Assembly: GCF_018861905.1 (NCBI RefSeq)
Contig: NZ_JAHLDU010000014.1
Coordinates: 48,916-112,915 of the forward strand
Direction of reading: 5' to 3'
Length of the DNA stretch: 64,000 nt
Source of the DNA: Clostridium sp. DSM 17811
GTDB lineage: Bacteria > Bacillota > Clostridia > Clostridiales > Clostridiaceae
The position numbers and the translations under genes are program-made. The notes under the pieces were generated by a model. It ran no database searches and was not told the DNA's origin. It was given only the letters and a program-made list of their open reading frames with translations. Shown one piece after another: positions 16,245 to 24,654 of this stretch. Position 1 is the first letter of the stretch. Each line of letters opens with the position of its first letter.

Positions 16245-16299
16245 CCTTTCAATAATTTATTAATTTACTCAACAAACCTTAATTATAAGTCTTTTTCTA

Positions 16300-17418
16300 T
16301 TAAATACTATGATTTACCTTATTCTCTTTTAATTCTTTAGTCTTCTCTCTTACTTCTTTATAAATCATAAATCCTGTGAAAACAATAGCTGAATATCCTG
16401 CCAAAGGATATAGAATATTCAACAATTTATCAAAAGGAAGTACTCCTCCAAATAACATACTGACTAAAGTTAGTGCTGTTGCAATGATGTTAAACTTTTT
16501 AGTTTTGTCAGTAGCAAACTTTCTAACAACCATTAAAAGAAATGAAGCCACTGCTGAATAAATACTTAGCACTATTAATACTGAAAAAATTAATCCTAAT
16601 ATAGGAGATATGTGATTAGCAATTGCTAATGTTGGAACTTGCGTACCTATAATTAATTTATAATAAACAAGTTCACCTACTATAAGTGCAATAATTGCAA
16701 TAGTAAAAGCAACAGTTCCAACAACAGCTGCCGTTCTTGCTTCTTTTAAACTTCCTGCAGATGCTCCACAACTAACCTGAAATGGTATACTAACCATAAG
16801 AGCAAGAAAAGCATATAGTGCTCCTGACCATGCCCAATTAGAAGAAGCGGATTTAAACCCTAATGTTGGCATAAGCCTGCCAGCTTCTGACAATATAGTT
16901 GGCTGCCCAAAAATAGTTATAATTCCAAAAACTCCTATTATTGCCACAAATAAAATTTTAACTGGGCCTATAACACCTATTATGTCAATGAATTTTTCTA
17001 CCCCAAGCAATATTGTGCCCAATGCAAGAAGAGCTATAGCGCCAGTACCTATATATGTTGGTATTCCATAATATTGATGAATTGTTGCTCCTCCACCAGC
17101 AAGCATAACTACAGATATAGCATACACCAATACAACACTGTACCATACATAAACTTTACCTAGAGCTTTTCCACAATAATATTCAAAAACATCATATGGA
17201 TTATCAAATTTCTTTTTTTGCCCTATTCCATATAAAATGTACGTTAAGGGTATCATTAAAGCCACAAAAATTAATGCAGCTATAATACCCTTTGTCCCAC
17301 TTGCTGCAAAAAATTGCAAGACCTCTTGTCCTGTTGCGAACCCAGATCCAATCCAATATGCACACAATGCGCCTGCAAGAAGTACTACTTTTTTTACACT
17401 AGTTAATTGTTTTTCCAC
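16300..17418 (-). CDS. YkvI-family amino-acid transporter-like membrane protein
   Basis: 372 residues with about ten transmembrane segments, starting VLLAGALCAYWIGSGFATGQEVLQFF, the conserved unwound first helix of YkvI proteins (APC-superfamily fold). I start it at the GTG at 17418, since GAGGAG lies 8 bases ahead; the GTG at 17427 overlaps that site. It is first gene of the operon with the ATC-hydrolase-like and ProC genes, so it probably imports their substrate. The 33-bp palindrome at 17603-17635 lies between it and the divergent symporter gene. Confidence 0.8.
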   Translation of the reverse strand: MEKQLTSVKKVVLLAGALCAYWIGSGFATGQEVLQFFAASGTKGIIAALIFVALMIPLTYILYGIGQKKKFDNPYDVFEYYCGKALGKVYVWYSVVLVYAISVVMLAGGGATIHQYYGIPTYIGTGAIALLALGTILLGVEKFIDIIGVIGPVKILFVAIIGVFGIITIFGQPTILSEAGRLMPTLGFKSASSNWAWSGALYAFLALMVSIPFQVSCGASAGSLKEARTAAVVGTVAFTIAIIALIVGELVYYKLIIGTQVPTLAIANHISPILGLIFSVLIVLSIYSAVASFLLMVVRKFATDKTKKFNIIATALTLVSMLFGGVLPFDKLLNILYPLAGYSAIVFTGFMIYKEVREKTKELKENKVNHSI

Positions 17419-17602
17419 CTTAACCACTCCTCTTTTCTAATTTAAATATTTATAATATTATTTCATTAAACATGTATTTGCTGAAACTTCCTAGGTCCAA
17501 TACCTTACTATCTATAGATAAGAATAAATAATTTTTAAATATTCAATCGTTTTAGATTCATTATATTTACTTAATTTAATTAATACATACTATTCCTATT
17601 AT

Positions 17603-17635
17603 ATTACTATGCATTGTACTAATATGCAATGTAAT
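17603..17635. promoter_or_regulatory. 33-bp palindromic operator between divergent transport operons
   Basis: Half-sites ATTACnnTGCAT and ATGCAnnGTAAT face each other around an 9-base centre. The element lies in the 500-bp space between ykvI (minus) and the symporter (plus), which fits a shared regulator. The rest of the spacer 17419-17927 shows only AT-rich promoter-like sequence. Confidence 0.6.
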
Positions 17636-17927
17636 AATATGGAGCAAGTATGTTTCTTTTGACTCTATTTGTTTTATTTAATCAAAATAAAATACATATA
17701 TTGTAATAGGACGTTATATATATTTTTTTAATTGATTGTTTTTTTATACAAATGAATTAATAAAAAATAAAACTTGCATTTTCCACAAGCTAGTACTACA
17801 ATAAAGCTAAAATTGCAAATGAAACTATACTTAACTCTATAATAACAAATAGAGCATTTTTTTTGTTATTAAATAACATAATAGCAATTAATATTTTATT
17901 AATGGAAAATTCAAAGGAGAACACGGG

Positions 17928-19226
17928 ATGAAAAAATTAAAGCTTGGACTAGGTACACAGATTCTTATCGGACTTACACTTGGTGTTATCGTTGGTGCTG
18001 TTTTCTATGGTAATCCAGCAGTTATACCATTTCTACAACCTTTAGGCGATGTTTTCATACGTCTAATTAAAATGATTATAGTTCCAATTATATTTTGTGC
18101 ACTTGTTGTTGGAATTGCAGGTGGAGAAGATGGTAAACAAATTGGTAGATTGGGTTTAAAGACTCTAATTTACTTTGAAGTAGTAACTACAGTTGCCATC
18201 TTAATTGGAATCTTGGCAGGCAATGTATTCCATCCTGGAACAGGTATAGATATGGCAACACTTGTAAAGACTAACATATCAAGTTATGTTAGTACTACTA
18301 AATCCGTTGCAAATCACAGCACGGTAGATATGCTTGTAAATATTGTTCCTACAAACATTGTTAGCGCTATGGCTGAAGGCAATATGCTTTCTATCATATT
18401 TTTCTCAGTTATGTTCGGATTAGGAATTTCTGCAGTCGGGGAAAAAGCGAAACCCGTTCTTCGGTTATGTCAAGGGATTTCTGAGGCAATGTTCTGGGTA
18501 ACTAATCAAGTTATGAAAGTAGCTCCAATTGGAGTATTTGGCTTAATGGGCGTGACCGTTTCTAAATTTGGTCTTAAGTCCCTAATTCCTCTTGGTAAGT
18601 TAACTTTTACTGTTTATGGATGTATGATATTCTTCGTTTTAGTAATACTGGGATTAATAGCTAAAATGGTTGGAATAAACATTTTTTCACTAATTAAAGT
18701 TCTAAAAGATGAAATTATTCTTGCATACACTACAGCAAGTTCTGAAGCAGTATTACCTAGAGTAATGAACAAAATGGAGAGCTTTGGTTGTTCAAAATCT
18801 GTTGTATCATTTGTTATTCCAACTGGTTATTCATTTAACTTAGATGGATCAACATTATATCAATCTATTGCAGCACTATTTATTGCTCAGTTATATGGAG
18901 TTCATTTGTCAATATTTGCTCAAATTAACTTAGTGGTAGTTCTTGCAATTACTTCAAAAGGTATGGCAGGTGTAGCCGGAGCATCTTTAGTTGTATTATT
19001 AGCTACTCTTGGATCTGTAGGTATTCCATTAGAAGGAGTAGCATTTGTCGCTGGAATTGACCGTATCCTTGATATGGCAAGAACAGTTGTAAATGTAGTT
19101 GGTAACTCATTAGCTGCTGTGGTTATGTCTAAATGGGAAGGTAAATACGATGCAGTTAAAGGTGAGAAATATCTAGAAGAAATTAAGAACGGAGTTATTG
19201 ATTCTAACAAAGCTCAGAGTTTGTAA
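17928..19226 (+). CDS. dicarboxylate/amino acid:cation symporter (DAACS family)
   Basis: 432 residues, typical DctA/GltP length. Eight membrane segments and two re-entrant hairpins can be followed; TTASSEAVLPRVM (near 268-280, the SSEAxLP hairpin 1) and GYSFNLDGSTLYQ (near 302-314, TM7 NxDGS) are the transport-site motifs, and VNVVGNSLA in TM8 completes it. It imports glutamate/aspartate or C4-dicarboxylates with Na+ or H+. AAAGGAG precedes the ATG. It is divergent from the ykvI-ATC hydrolase-proC operon across a palindrome and followed by a terminator at 19327. Confidence 0.9.
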   Translation: MKKLKLGLGTQILIGLTLGVIVGAVFYGNPAVIPFLQPLGDVFIRLIKMIIVPIIFCALVVGIAGGEDGKQIGRLGLKTLIYFEVVTTVAILIGILAGNVFHPGTGIDMATLVKTNISSYVSTTKSVANHSTVDMLVNIVPTNIVSAMAEGNMLSIIFFSVMFGLGISAVGEKAKPVLRLCQGISEAMFWVTNQVMKVAPIGVFGLMGVTVSKFGLKSLIPLGKLTFTVYGCMIFFVLVILGLIAKMVGINIFSLIKVLKDEIILAYTTASSEAVLPRVMNKMESFGCSKSVVSFVIPTGYSFNLDGSTLYQSIAALFIAQLYGVHLSIFAQINLVVVLAITSKGMAGVAGASLVVLLATLGSVGIPLEGVAFVAGIDRILDMARTVVNVVGNSLAAVVMSKWEGKYDAVKGEKYLEEIKNGVIDSNKAQSL

Positions 19227-19326
19227 CTTCATTGCTATATTTTAAGTAATGTCTACAATATTATCATTTTTCAATCTCAGATTAAAATATCCTGCATCAA
19301 TTTTGGTAATATCAATCAAGTTATTT

Positions 19327-19366
19327 AATAGTCTTACTAGCCCTAATAGGCTATTAAGGCTATTTT
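19327..19366 (+). terminator. hairpin terminator after the symporter
   Basis: Outer arms 19327-19336 and 19355-19364 pair with one G-U, and an inner TAGCC/GGCTA stem extends it; TTTTA follows. Confidence 0.7.
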
Positions 19367-19438
19367 ACTTCATAATATTTTTTAACTTTAACTTTGAGTA
19401 TAAGGGGCCAGGCCCTTGGTTAAATATGTAAAGTTATT

Positions 19439-20812
19439 TTAAATCAAATTATCTATACCATTAACCGTAGTTTGTTCATTGTCATTAATTGGAATTACTA
19501 TGCATTTTTGGCCATTAATTATTTGAGATTTTATTTGAGATACTTTTTCGGGTTTTACCTGTAGTATAACATCATAATCAGTGCTAACATTATTATCTCC
19601 TGAATATAGATCTGAAACTTTCTCTAAATTAGTTTCTAAAGTTTCTCCTAAATCAGTTGCTACCGCTTCTTCTAAAACCACATTGTCATCGTTAAGTTCT
19701 GTATACAGTTGAATTTCATTATCTATAGTATTATCTTGTTTAACTTGATCAAGTCTTGCCTTAAGTATTTCAACTTCTTTATAAAGGCGTTCTTCCTTTT
19801 TTCTTTGCACATTTGCCTTAAGTGCCTTTGCGTCAATTAAATTTTTAGCTAAAGTATTATCATCACCAAAGTTCTCTACATAGGCATTTTCAATCATAGT
19901 AGTAATTTCGCCTGGAACTTCACTTTCTATTAAAAGGTTTTGTATATCCTTCTTTGTTAAGCTTATAGGTTCACTATCTGCATCATCATTTAGCTCATCG
20001 TATTCTTCTATCATAGTGCTTAGGTTTTCTTGTATATCCATAAAAATTTTATCTGCTTTAATTTCATCTAAGCTAAAAGAATCTTTAATAATTGATTGGA
20101 ATGTTTCCTTTTGAACCGTAGCCGTTTGTTTTGAGAGGCACCCTAGAACATTTTCCATTAATTCAGTATGTGTATCTTTTGCATTTTTTGTGTAATACAT
20201 AATAGAGTTAACATCTGCACTACGATCAATAAAAGCAGGAAACACAAAACCATTAGTTGGGGACTCGACTACCCAATCTCTAATACGTGCTTTTATTTCG
20301 TTTTGTTCTTCAAAGTATCTAAGACCAGGCTCCGAAAGTGAAACTGGACATATTGCACATAACACATATTCATATACTTCTTCAGATTCATCTATCTTTA
20401 TATTATCTTTGGTTTTGCTAATAACATCATAAGCATCATGAAAAAATAATATTAAAAAATTACCGGTGTAATCATAATTATCTATAATCAAATCATAAAG
20501 ATTATCAAGAAAAGCATCATCTTTTAATTGACTGTTTTTAAGCTGCATAAGCGAAGTTTGTCTTTCATTTGTAAAATCTTCATTAGTTGAAAAGTTAAGT
20601 TCTAAAATATTATTCCCAATAGTTCCAGACAGTATTTTTTTAGCAATTTCTAAATATTTAAAGTATTCATCCTCATCTAAATTTAGAAAGCTTTCTTTAA
20701 ATTTTAAAATAGTATGTTTTTCTCCATTAACATAGCAGCCACACACTTTAGTGAAGGTGCATTGTTCTTTTTTAAAACGTCTTTTTAACTCAAGTATATC
20801 TTTTCTTCTCAT
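19439..20812 (-). CDS. DUF4317 family protein
   Basis: 457 residues from the ATG at 20812, which has GAGGAG 7 bases ahead; an upstream TTG at 20827 overlaps that site. The MRRKDILELKRRFKK start, CGCYVNGEKH and the central FPAFIDRSADVNSIMYYTKN are DUF4317 hallmarks. Soluble, acidic, with a long coiled-coil-like stretch around 335-375. The family is common in clostridia and has no assigned function. It appears to be a single-gene unit. Confidence 0.85.
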   Translation of the reverse strand: MRRKDILELKRRFKKEQCTFTKVCGCYVNGEKHTILKFKESFLNLDEDEYFKYLEIAKKILSGTIGNNILELNFSTNEDFTNERQTSLMQLKNSQLKDDAFLDNLYDLIIDNYDYTGNFLILFFHDAYDVISKTKDNIKIDESEEVYEYVLCAICPVSLSEPGLRYFEEQNEIKARIRDWVVESPTNGFVFPAFIDRSADVNSIMYYTKNAKDTHTELMENVLGCLSKQTATVQKETFQSIIKDSFSLDEIKADKIFMDIQENLSTMIEEYDELNDDADSEPISLTKKDIQNLLIESEVPGEITTMIENAYVENFGDDNTLAKNLIDAKALKANVQRKKEERLYKEVEILKARLDQVKQDNTIDNEIQLYTELNDDNVVLEEAVATDLGETLETNLEKVSDLYSGDNNVSTDYDVILQVKPEKVSQIKSQIINGQKCIVIPINDNEQTTVNGIDNLI

Positions 20813-20934
20813 GTGTAAGCTCCTCAATTTATAGACAAACTTTACGTAATAGTTTGCCCTTAGTATTTTTTTTATAGGTATAATTATTATATTATCATTA
20901 TAGTATTTTACTTACAAAAAATAAAGTAACAAAT

Positions 20935-21106
20935 TCACTTTGGATTCTTTAACTCTACAATATCACCTTCTGAAGGATTTATCATAATATACTTTTTCTC
21001 ACCATTATTTTTAACAAAAGAAAAATAATAAAATCTATGATTTATTACAACAAATGCATACTCATTTTTTTCATTTATTTTTTTAACCATCAGGAATATT
21101 GTACCA
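20935..21106 (-). pseudogene. C-terminal fragment of an unknown protein, cut by an IS end
   Basis: Up to 21106 the frame reads DGTIFLMVKKINEKNEYAFVVI, then a beta-rich KYIMINPSEGDIVELKNPK tail and a stop. It looks like a real small-protein C-terminus, but not one I can name. Upstream, the same frame runs through an IS-end-like sequence (21111-21143) into unrelated DNA, so the long open frame to 21276 is artificial. The gene lost its N-terminus at the IS boundary. Confidence 0.45.
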
Positions 21107-21110
21107 TCAA

Positions 21111-21143
21111 CGAACTGCTTCCTGTCAAGTGGACAGTGTAAAT
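21111..21143. mobile_element. IS terminal-repeat remnant
   Basis: CTGTCAAGTGGACAGTG and its GAACTGC lead match the end of the IS-like sequence at 63890-63920 (GAACTGC, then CTGTCAAGTAGACAGTG) with few changes. No transposase adjoins it, so this is a solo end left by deletion. Confidence 0.55.
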
Positions 21144-21280
21144 TAATATTAGATTTAAATGATATTCGGGAAAAATTTAATAATTTCGCATGTAATAGTT
21201 TAGACCAAAATCTTAAGATAACTGATAACTTTGAAGTTACAAGATATATGATGGGAATATGTAATAAAGCTCGCATTTTT
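21144..21280 (+). other. unexplained open stretch next to the IS scar
   Basis: On the plus strand about 45 codons stay open (LNDIREKFNNFACNS, then FEVTRYMMGICNKARIF) until a stop at the terminator. The composition looks protein-like, but there is no start or ribosome site and I recognise no family. It could be IS interior or a truncated gene. Confidence 0.25.
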
Positions 21281-21331
21281 ATTAAAGCATCTCCTGGGTA
21301 GCTGCAACAGCGACCAAGGAGATGCTTTAAT
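21281..21331 (-). terminator. terminator of corA
   Basis: Arms 21281-21299 and 21313-21331 pair over 19 bases with one mismatch, directly after the corA stop. A degenerate copy of its central part is found at 24556-24592. Confidence 0.8.
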
Positions 21332-22321
21332 CTAAAACCATCTATCTTTATTAATAAGCAATACTACAGCAATACATATAGTTGGAATAAATATCATTCC
21401 GAATACTACCCAAAATGCCAGTACATAATTATGCATTGGAATCCCTTGTACATTCATAGAAAAAAGTCCACTAACAAGAGTCATAGGTAAGATTGCAACT
21501 TGAACAATAGTAAATATACGCATCAAACCATTCATTGTGTGGTTTGTGAGTGATGCAAAGGTACTGTCAGCGGACTCAATAACTTCTTTATAATTTTCAA
21601 GCATATCCCATATTTTTTCTATTTTATCAGTAATATCATCAAAATATATGTCCATATCCTTAGGAAGATATTTTACAATATCTTTTTCGAGTGTTATTAC
21701 AACGGGTCTTAATGGTTTAATTACACTTCTATAGTTAATTATCTGCATTTTAGTCTTTGATATATTTTCAAGCATTTCCTTAGAACGAGTAAGAAATACT
21801 TGCTTATTTATTTCACTAACCTTAGCTCCAATCTTATCTAGCATAGGAAAGCAATAATCAAATAATATCTTGATTATCTCATAGAGCAATAATGCTGAAC
21901 CCTTCTCCATATATTCTTTCCTTAATGCTTCATTTAATTGGCAATTTTGTGCTAAATCCACTAAAGGTTTGAATTCTCCCTCATGAAGTGTAACTACGTA
22001 ATCATGACTTATAAAAATATCTAATTCTACAGAGTCAATCCTGTCACAGTCTTTTCTATATCTTGGAAGGTGAAGTACAATAAAACTATAATCTTCATAG
22101 GAATCAATTTTTGACCTTTGATGCTCAGTCATACAATCCTCTATCAAAAGTTCATGAAATCCATAGACATCTTTAAGCATCTCAAATTCCTTATTAGTAG
22201 GTCTAATTATATCAACCCATTTAATCCCTTCATGTTCAATTAGTTTTACCTCTGTAGGTAAAGCTTTTATAACAGGTTGTTGTTTCTTTGCATTTTGGAA
22301 TGGTAGTGTTAACATAAACAT
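21332..22321 (-). CDS. corA: CorA-family magnesium transporter
   Basis: 329 residues: a cytoplasmic alpha/beta and helical domain (1-265) with the long pore-lining helix before LPMTLVSGLF, and two C-terminal membrane helices ending in the basic NKDRWF. The pore signature normally read GMN is SMN here (LFSMNVQGIP, near residue 290). CorA channels import Mg2+ (ZntB relatives move Zn2+). An M-box magnesium riboswitch lies upstream at 22555-22740, which ties the gene to Mg2+ control. GGAGGAC precedes the ATG. A 26-base piece of this gene is repeated at 31522-31548. Confidence 0.88.
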   Translation of the reverse strand: MFMLTLPFQNAKKQQPVIKALPTEVKLIEHEGIKWVDIIRPTNKEFEMLKDVYGFHELLIEDCMTEHQRSKIDSYEDYSFIVLHLPRYRKDCDRIDSVELDIFISHDYVVTLHEGEFKPLVDLAQNCQLNEALRKEYMEKGSALLLYEIIKILFDYCFPMLDKIGAKVSEINKQVFLTRSKEMLENISKTKMQIINYRSVIKPLRPVVITLEKDIVKYLPKDMDIYFDDITDKIEKIWDMLENYKEVIESADSTFASLTNHTMNGLMRIFTIVQVAILPMTLVSGLFSMNVQGIPMHNYVLAFWVVFGMIFIPTICIAVVLLINKDRWF

Positions 22322-22337
22322 AGTAATGTCCTCCTTT

Positions 22338-22382
22338 TTATAGAGAGGATCTTACCCTTAACAAAAATGAGTAGTAAAACAT
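22338..22382 (-). CDS. possible 14-codon leader peptide before corA
   Basis: AGAGAGGATT precedes an ATG that opens 14 codons (MFYYSFLLRVRSSL) ending in TAA, 14 bases before the corA ribosome site. The coding span lies inside a hairpin formed by AGAGAGGA (22390-22397 region) and TCCTCTCT (22341-22348 region), so its translation could control that fold. This is a structural suggestion only; spacing of the ribosome site is short. Confidence 0.25.
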   Translation of the reverse strand: MFYYSFLLRVRSSL

Positions 22383-22507
22383 AATCCTCTCTTTTTCAAT
22401 ATTAAATTATTTATAAAAATATCATACAGATCGGGGTTGCTTTCCACTCAAATTCACCACCTTTTTAGTGTATTTATCAAAATAATATTCTTAAATATTT
22501 ATAAAAA

Positions 22508-22541
22508 TAAAAAAATCTCCCCACAACAAAGTGAAGAGATT
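22508..22541 (-). terminator. riboswitch-controlled terminator
   Basis: On the minus strand AATCTCTTCAC and GTGGGGAGATT form an 11-base stem with a 6-base loop followed by TTTTTTTA. It directly follows the M-box aptamer and is the expected Mg2+-on terminator. Confidence 0.85.
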
Positions 22542-22554
22542 CAATACGAACCAA

Positions 22555-22740
22555 ATAATAGTTTCTTCACTCGTTGAGTTTTAGCACTGTAAAGCATAGA
22601 ACATAACCATTCATATTTTATATGAATGTTGTCAGCTACATTAAGTAAAACCTTAATCCGGTAGTACCTGCTGACCCATTGGCGTCTCTCGACGTTTCTG
22701 GGCAGTAGCATATATCTATACAGTAACCTCACCTAACAAG
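22555..22740 (-). promoter_or_regulatory. M-box (ykoK leader) magnesium riboswitch
   Basis: Read on the minus strand, the conserved blocks occur in order: GTTAGGTGAGG, CTGCCCAGAAACGTCG, GACGCCAATGGGTCA, then a variable stem, TTAATGTAGCTG, and AGTGCTAAAACTC with the closing ACGAG. These are the invariant parts of the M-box RNA, which folds with Mg2+ and lets a downstream terminator form when Mg2+ is plentiful. The terminator is present at 22508-22541. The regulated gene is corA, about 190 bases further on; that spacer contains a second hairpin and a possible leader peptide. Confidence 0.93.
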
Positions 22741-22895
22741 AATATTAAATTTTTATTCTCAATTAGTCTTAATCTTATACTTTATACTATGCGAAAAACC
22801 AAAGGATGTCAATAATATTTTCATTTGTTAAATGTTTTTTAAAGTTCATACAGATACCATGTATTTGTGTAAAATATTGGAGCAATTTATAAAAA

Positions 22896-23566
22896 TTAAT
22901 ATAGCCGTATTTCATTTGGCCAAGGATTTTCTCTTGCTTCCCTCCATGATTTATCTATATAGCGATTTGTATATTTTTGTTCTAATAAATGATAAAAATA
23001 AGTTCCTTTTTTAGTTAGAATATAGCTATTTTCCACTTTAGTAAGTAATCTTAATGCAATACCAATTCTTAATTCAATTTTGAACATTTTCTCTAGATTT
23101 ACCCCAAACAACTTTTTGAATTCATCATCATTAAATTTTAAAAATTCCTTTGTTAGTGAAGTCGCACTAGGTCCAAACCTGATAAAAGCATCTCTGGTAA
23201 TCTATGAGTAACGCGAGGTGCCTTTTTTAGCAAAACTCCAAACCGCTGTTCGATCACACCCTATCTCAACGCTAGTTTTCTCCAAACAATTTAGATGTCG
23301 CTTTTTTTCTTGTTTTCCTAAAGGTTTCCTTATATTATTGGCATATGAAAAATCAATAAACGGATATGTAGAAACTTGAGTGGCCCCTAATTCAAATGCC
23401 ATTAAAAAATCCTTTCTTAAAACATCTTCCCCTTGATTTGCTATACCAAAAATCAAATCAACATCTATAGTATTAAACCCAGCTGCTTTTGCCAATCTTA
23501 CTTTTTCCGCACCATCAATATATTCTCTACCTAGGGCATTAAGACATTCCAATTGAAAAGATTGTA
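22896..23566 (-). pseudogene. decayed copy of the HemW/HemN-like radical SAM gene
   Basis: This is a broken duplicate of the intact gene at 31879-33126. The C-terminal 70 residues and a middle block (IQSFQLECLNALGREYIDG through GCDRTAVW) are nearly identical. An internal stretch of about 140 bp is lost between two AATTTTAAA repeats. A frame break follows SRYS near 23202, and the N-terminal third with the iron-sulfur cysteines is replaced by an IS3 transposase fragment (23567-23722). It cannot make an active enzyme. Confidence 0.85.
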
Positions 23567-23722
23567 TTGTTATTCTTCTATAACCGTAAATTTCATTTAC
23601 TTTATTGCAAATTTCAATAATCTCTTTCATCAATATCTTATTTTCAGACTCTACTACGGACCCTTCACGCGTTAACCACTTATAGTATGAAGAACGTGTA
23701 ATTGTATGAAAATCCCCCGTGG
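23567..23722 (-). pseudogene. IS3-family transposase (OrfB) N-terminal fragment
   Basis: About 50 codons read SSYYKWLTREGSVVESENK, then ICNKVNEIYGYRRIT, the start of IS3/IS150-type OrfB before the DDE domain. It runs in frame straight into the radical SAM relic at IQSFQLE, so recombination fused the two. A sister fragment lies beyond the intact radical SAM gene at 33178-33402. Confidence 0.7.
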
Positions 23723-23871
23723 GACGTGAACAAATTATAAATACAATTTGTTTTTCTAATTTCTTTTGTTATCAAATGAATGTTGTATTTTGCCTTTAAG
23801 TGCATAACAAGAACATAACTACAGTTAACTTCATAATATATATAATGTATTTATATTATGGAGGGAAGGTT

Positions 23872-24318
23872 TTGAGCAAATTCAATACAGATATGTTACA
23901 CGTTAATTTTGGCATGGGAACAAGTGAAACAAAACCAATTATTCCTAGGAAATATACTCTTACTCATTCAGATGATACCGGAGAATTGTTTTTGACTATT
24001 GCAGCAAAATATGATTATGATAAAATCACTGACATGAGGGATGAAGTACTGGCAGAATGGATCATGATTAATAACGAGTACGCACTGATGGTTAATGTTA
24101 TGGTAGATAAAGAAAAGAACCCCATAATGTCAGCGGTACGTAATAGCATTTTCGCAAAAGAATTGCCGCTAGCACTTTCGGCGCTTAGATATGGAGATAG
24201 AGAGTTTTTTAGAGAAAATCCATCTTTAGATAAAGCACCTATTTATGTGAAATTTAATTCTGTTTATCCTATGTTTAATCGTTTAGAACTATGGGGAACG
24301 CCTTCAGATTATAAGTAA
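23872..24318 (+). CDS. staygreen family protein (Mg-dechelatase-like)
   Basis: 148 residues from a TTG at 23872, with GGAGGG 6 bases before it. HVNFGMGTSETKPIIPRKYTLTHSD, LTIAAKYDYDKI, MRDEVLAEW and ALRYGDREFF, with a final WGTP, follow the staygreen/SGR domain throughout its length. Plant SGR takes Mg out of chlorophyll a, and some bacterial homologues can do so in vitro; the natural substrate in anaerobes is unknown. It lies beside corA and the HemW-like genes. Two decayed copies follow at 28821 and 30841, and the copy at 28821 shares its upstream 75 bp. Confidence 0.85.
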   Translation: MSKFNTDMLHVNFGMGTSETKPIIPRKYTLTHSDDTGELFLTIAAKYDYDKITDMRDEVLAEWIMINNEYALMVNVMVDKEKNPIMSAVRNSIFAKELPLALSALRYGDREFFRENPSLDKAPIYVKFNSVYPMFNRLELWGTPSDYK

Positions 24319-24359
24319 AAATTCTTAAATTAGTCTCCATATGACATAAGTTAAACCTC

Positions 24360-24482
24360 CAATGAGAGTATAAGCATTTCTGTAGATATTTAATATCTTC
24401 ATCAGTTGTATTTTTAGTGATTTCAGATCTAGGAGCGCAATCGTAAACATAAAGTTTATTTTGCTCAATTATAGCTATTAGG
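24360..24482 (-). pseudogene. orphan C-terminal tail of glucosaminidase
   Basis: About 40 codons (LIAIIEQNKLYVYDCAPR, then TTDEDIKYLQKCL) match the out-of-frame tail of the gene at 670-1202 almost residue for residue, including the Asp expected before the linker. Nothing of the catalytic domain remains upstream; the DNA there forms a hairpin at 24491-24519. Confidence 0.7.
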
Positions 24483-24555
24483 TTTTGTGGGTGGATAACA
24501 ATTGAGAATTGTTATCTACTAAATAGAATTACAAATGGGTAAATCAGTAGTCAAT

Positions 24556-24592
24556 GCATCTTCTTCGAAGCTGTTACAGCGACCCAGGAGAT
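24556..24592. repeat. degenerate copy of the corA terminator core
   Basis: The stretch around CAGCGACCCAGGAGAT repeats the corA terminator loop and distal arm (21300-21326), with the other arm decayed. It is one more trace of duplication of the corA neighbourhood. Confidence 0.45.
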
Positions 24593-24606
24593 AATTCATT
24601 CAAAAA

Positions 24607-24636
24607 AAATTACTAACTCTTGAAAGTTAGTAATTT
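24607..24636 (-). terminator. terminator of the sigma/anti-sigma operon
   Basis: Arms 24607-24618 and 24625-24636 pair over 12 bases, with A and T runs on the flanks. It lies 19 bp after the anti-sigma stop. Confidence 0.8.
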
Positions 24637-24654
24637 TTTATTAAAGCATTAGTT

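Noticed and set aside
19390..19425. GGGGCC/GGCCC palindrome after the symporter as terminator
   Set aside because: Only five bases pair and no T run follows; the hairpin at 19327 is a better terminator.
20935..21276. 113-codon continuous frame as one gene
   Set aside because: Its first half reads backwards through an IS end and unrelated DNA; only the part before 21106 looks like protein.
22541..22732. 63-codon open frame on the minus strand
   Set aside because: It lies entirely inside the M-box aptamer and terminator; the conserved RNA blocks explain the sequence.
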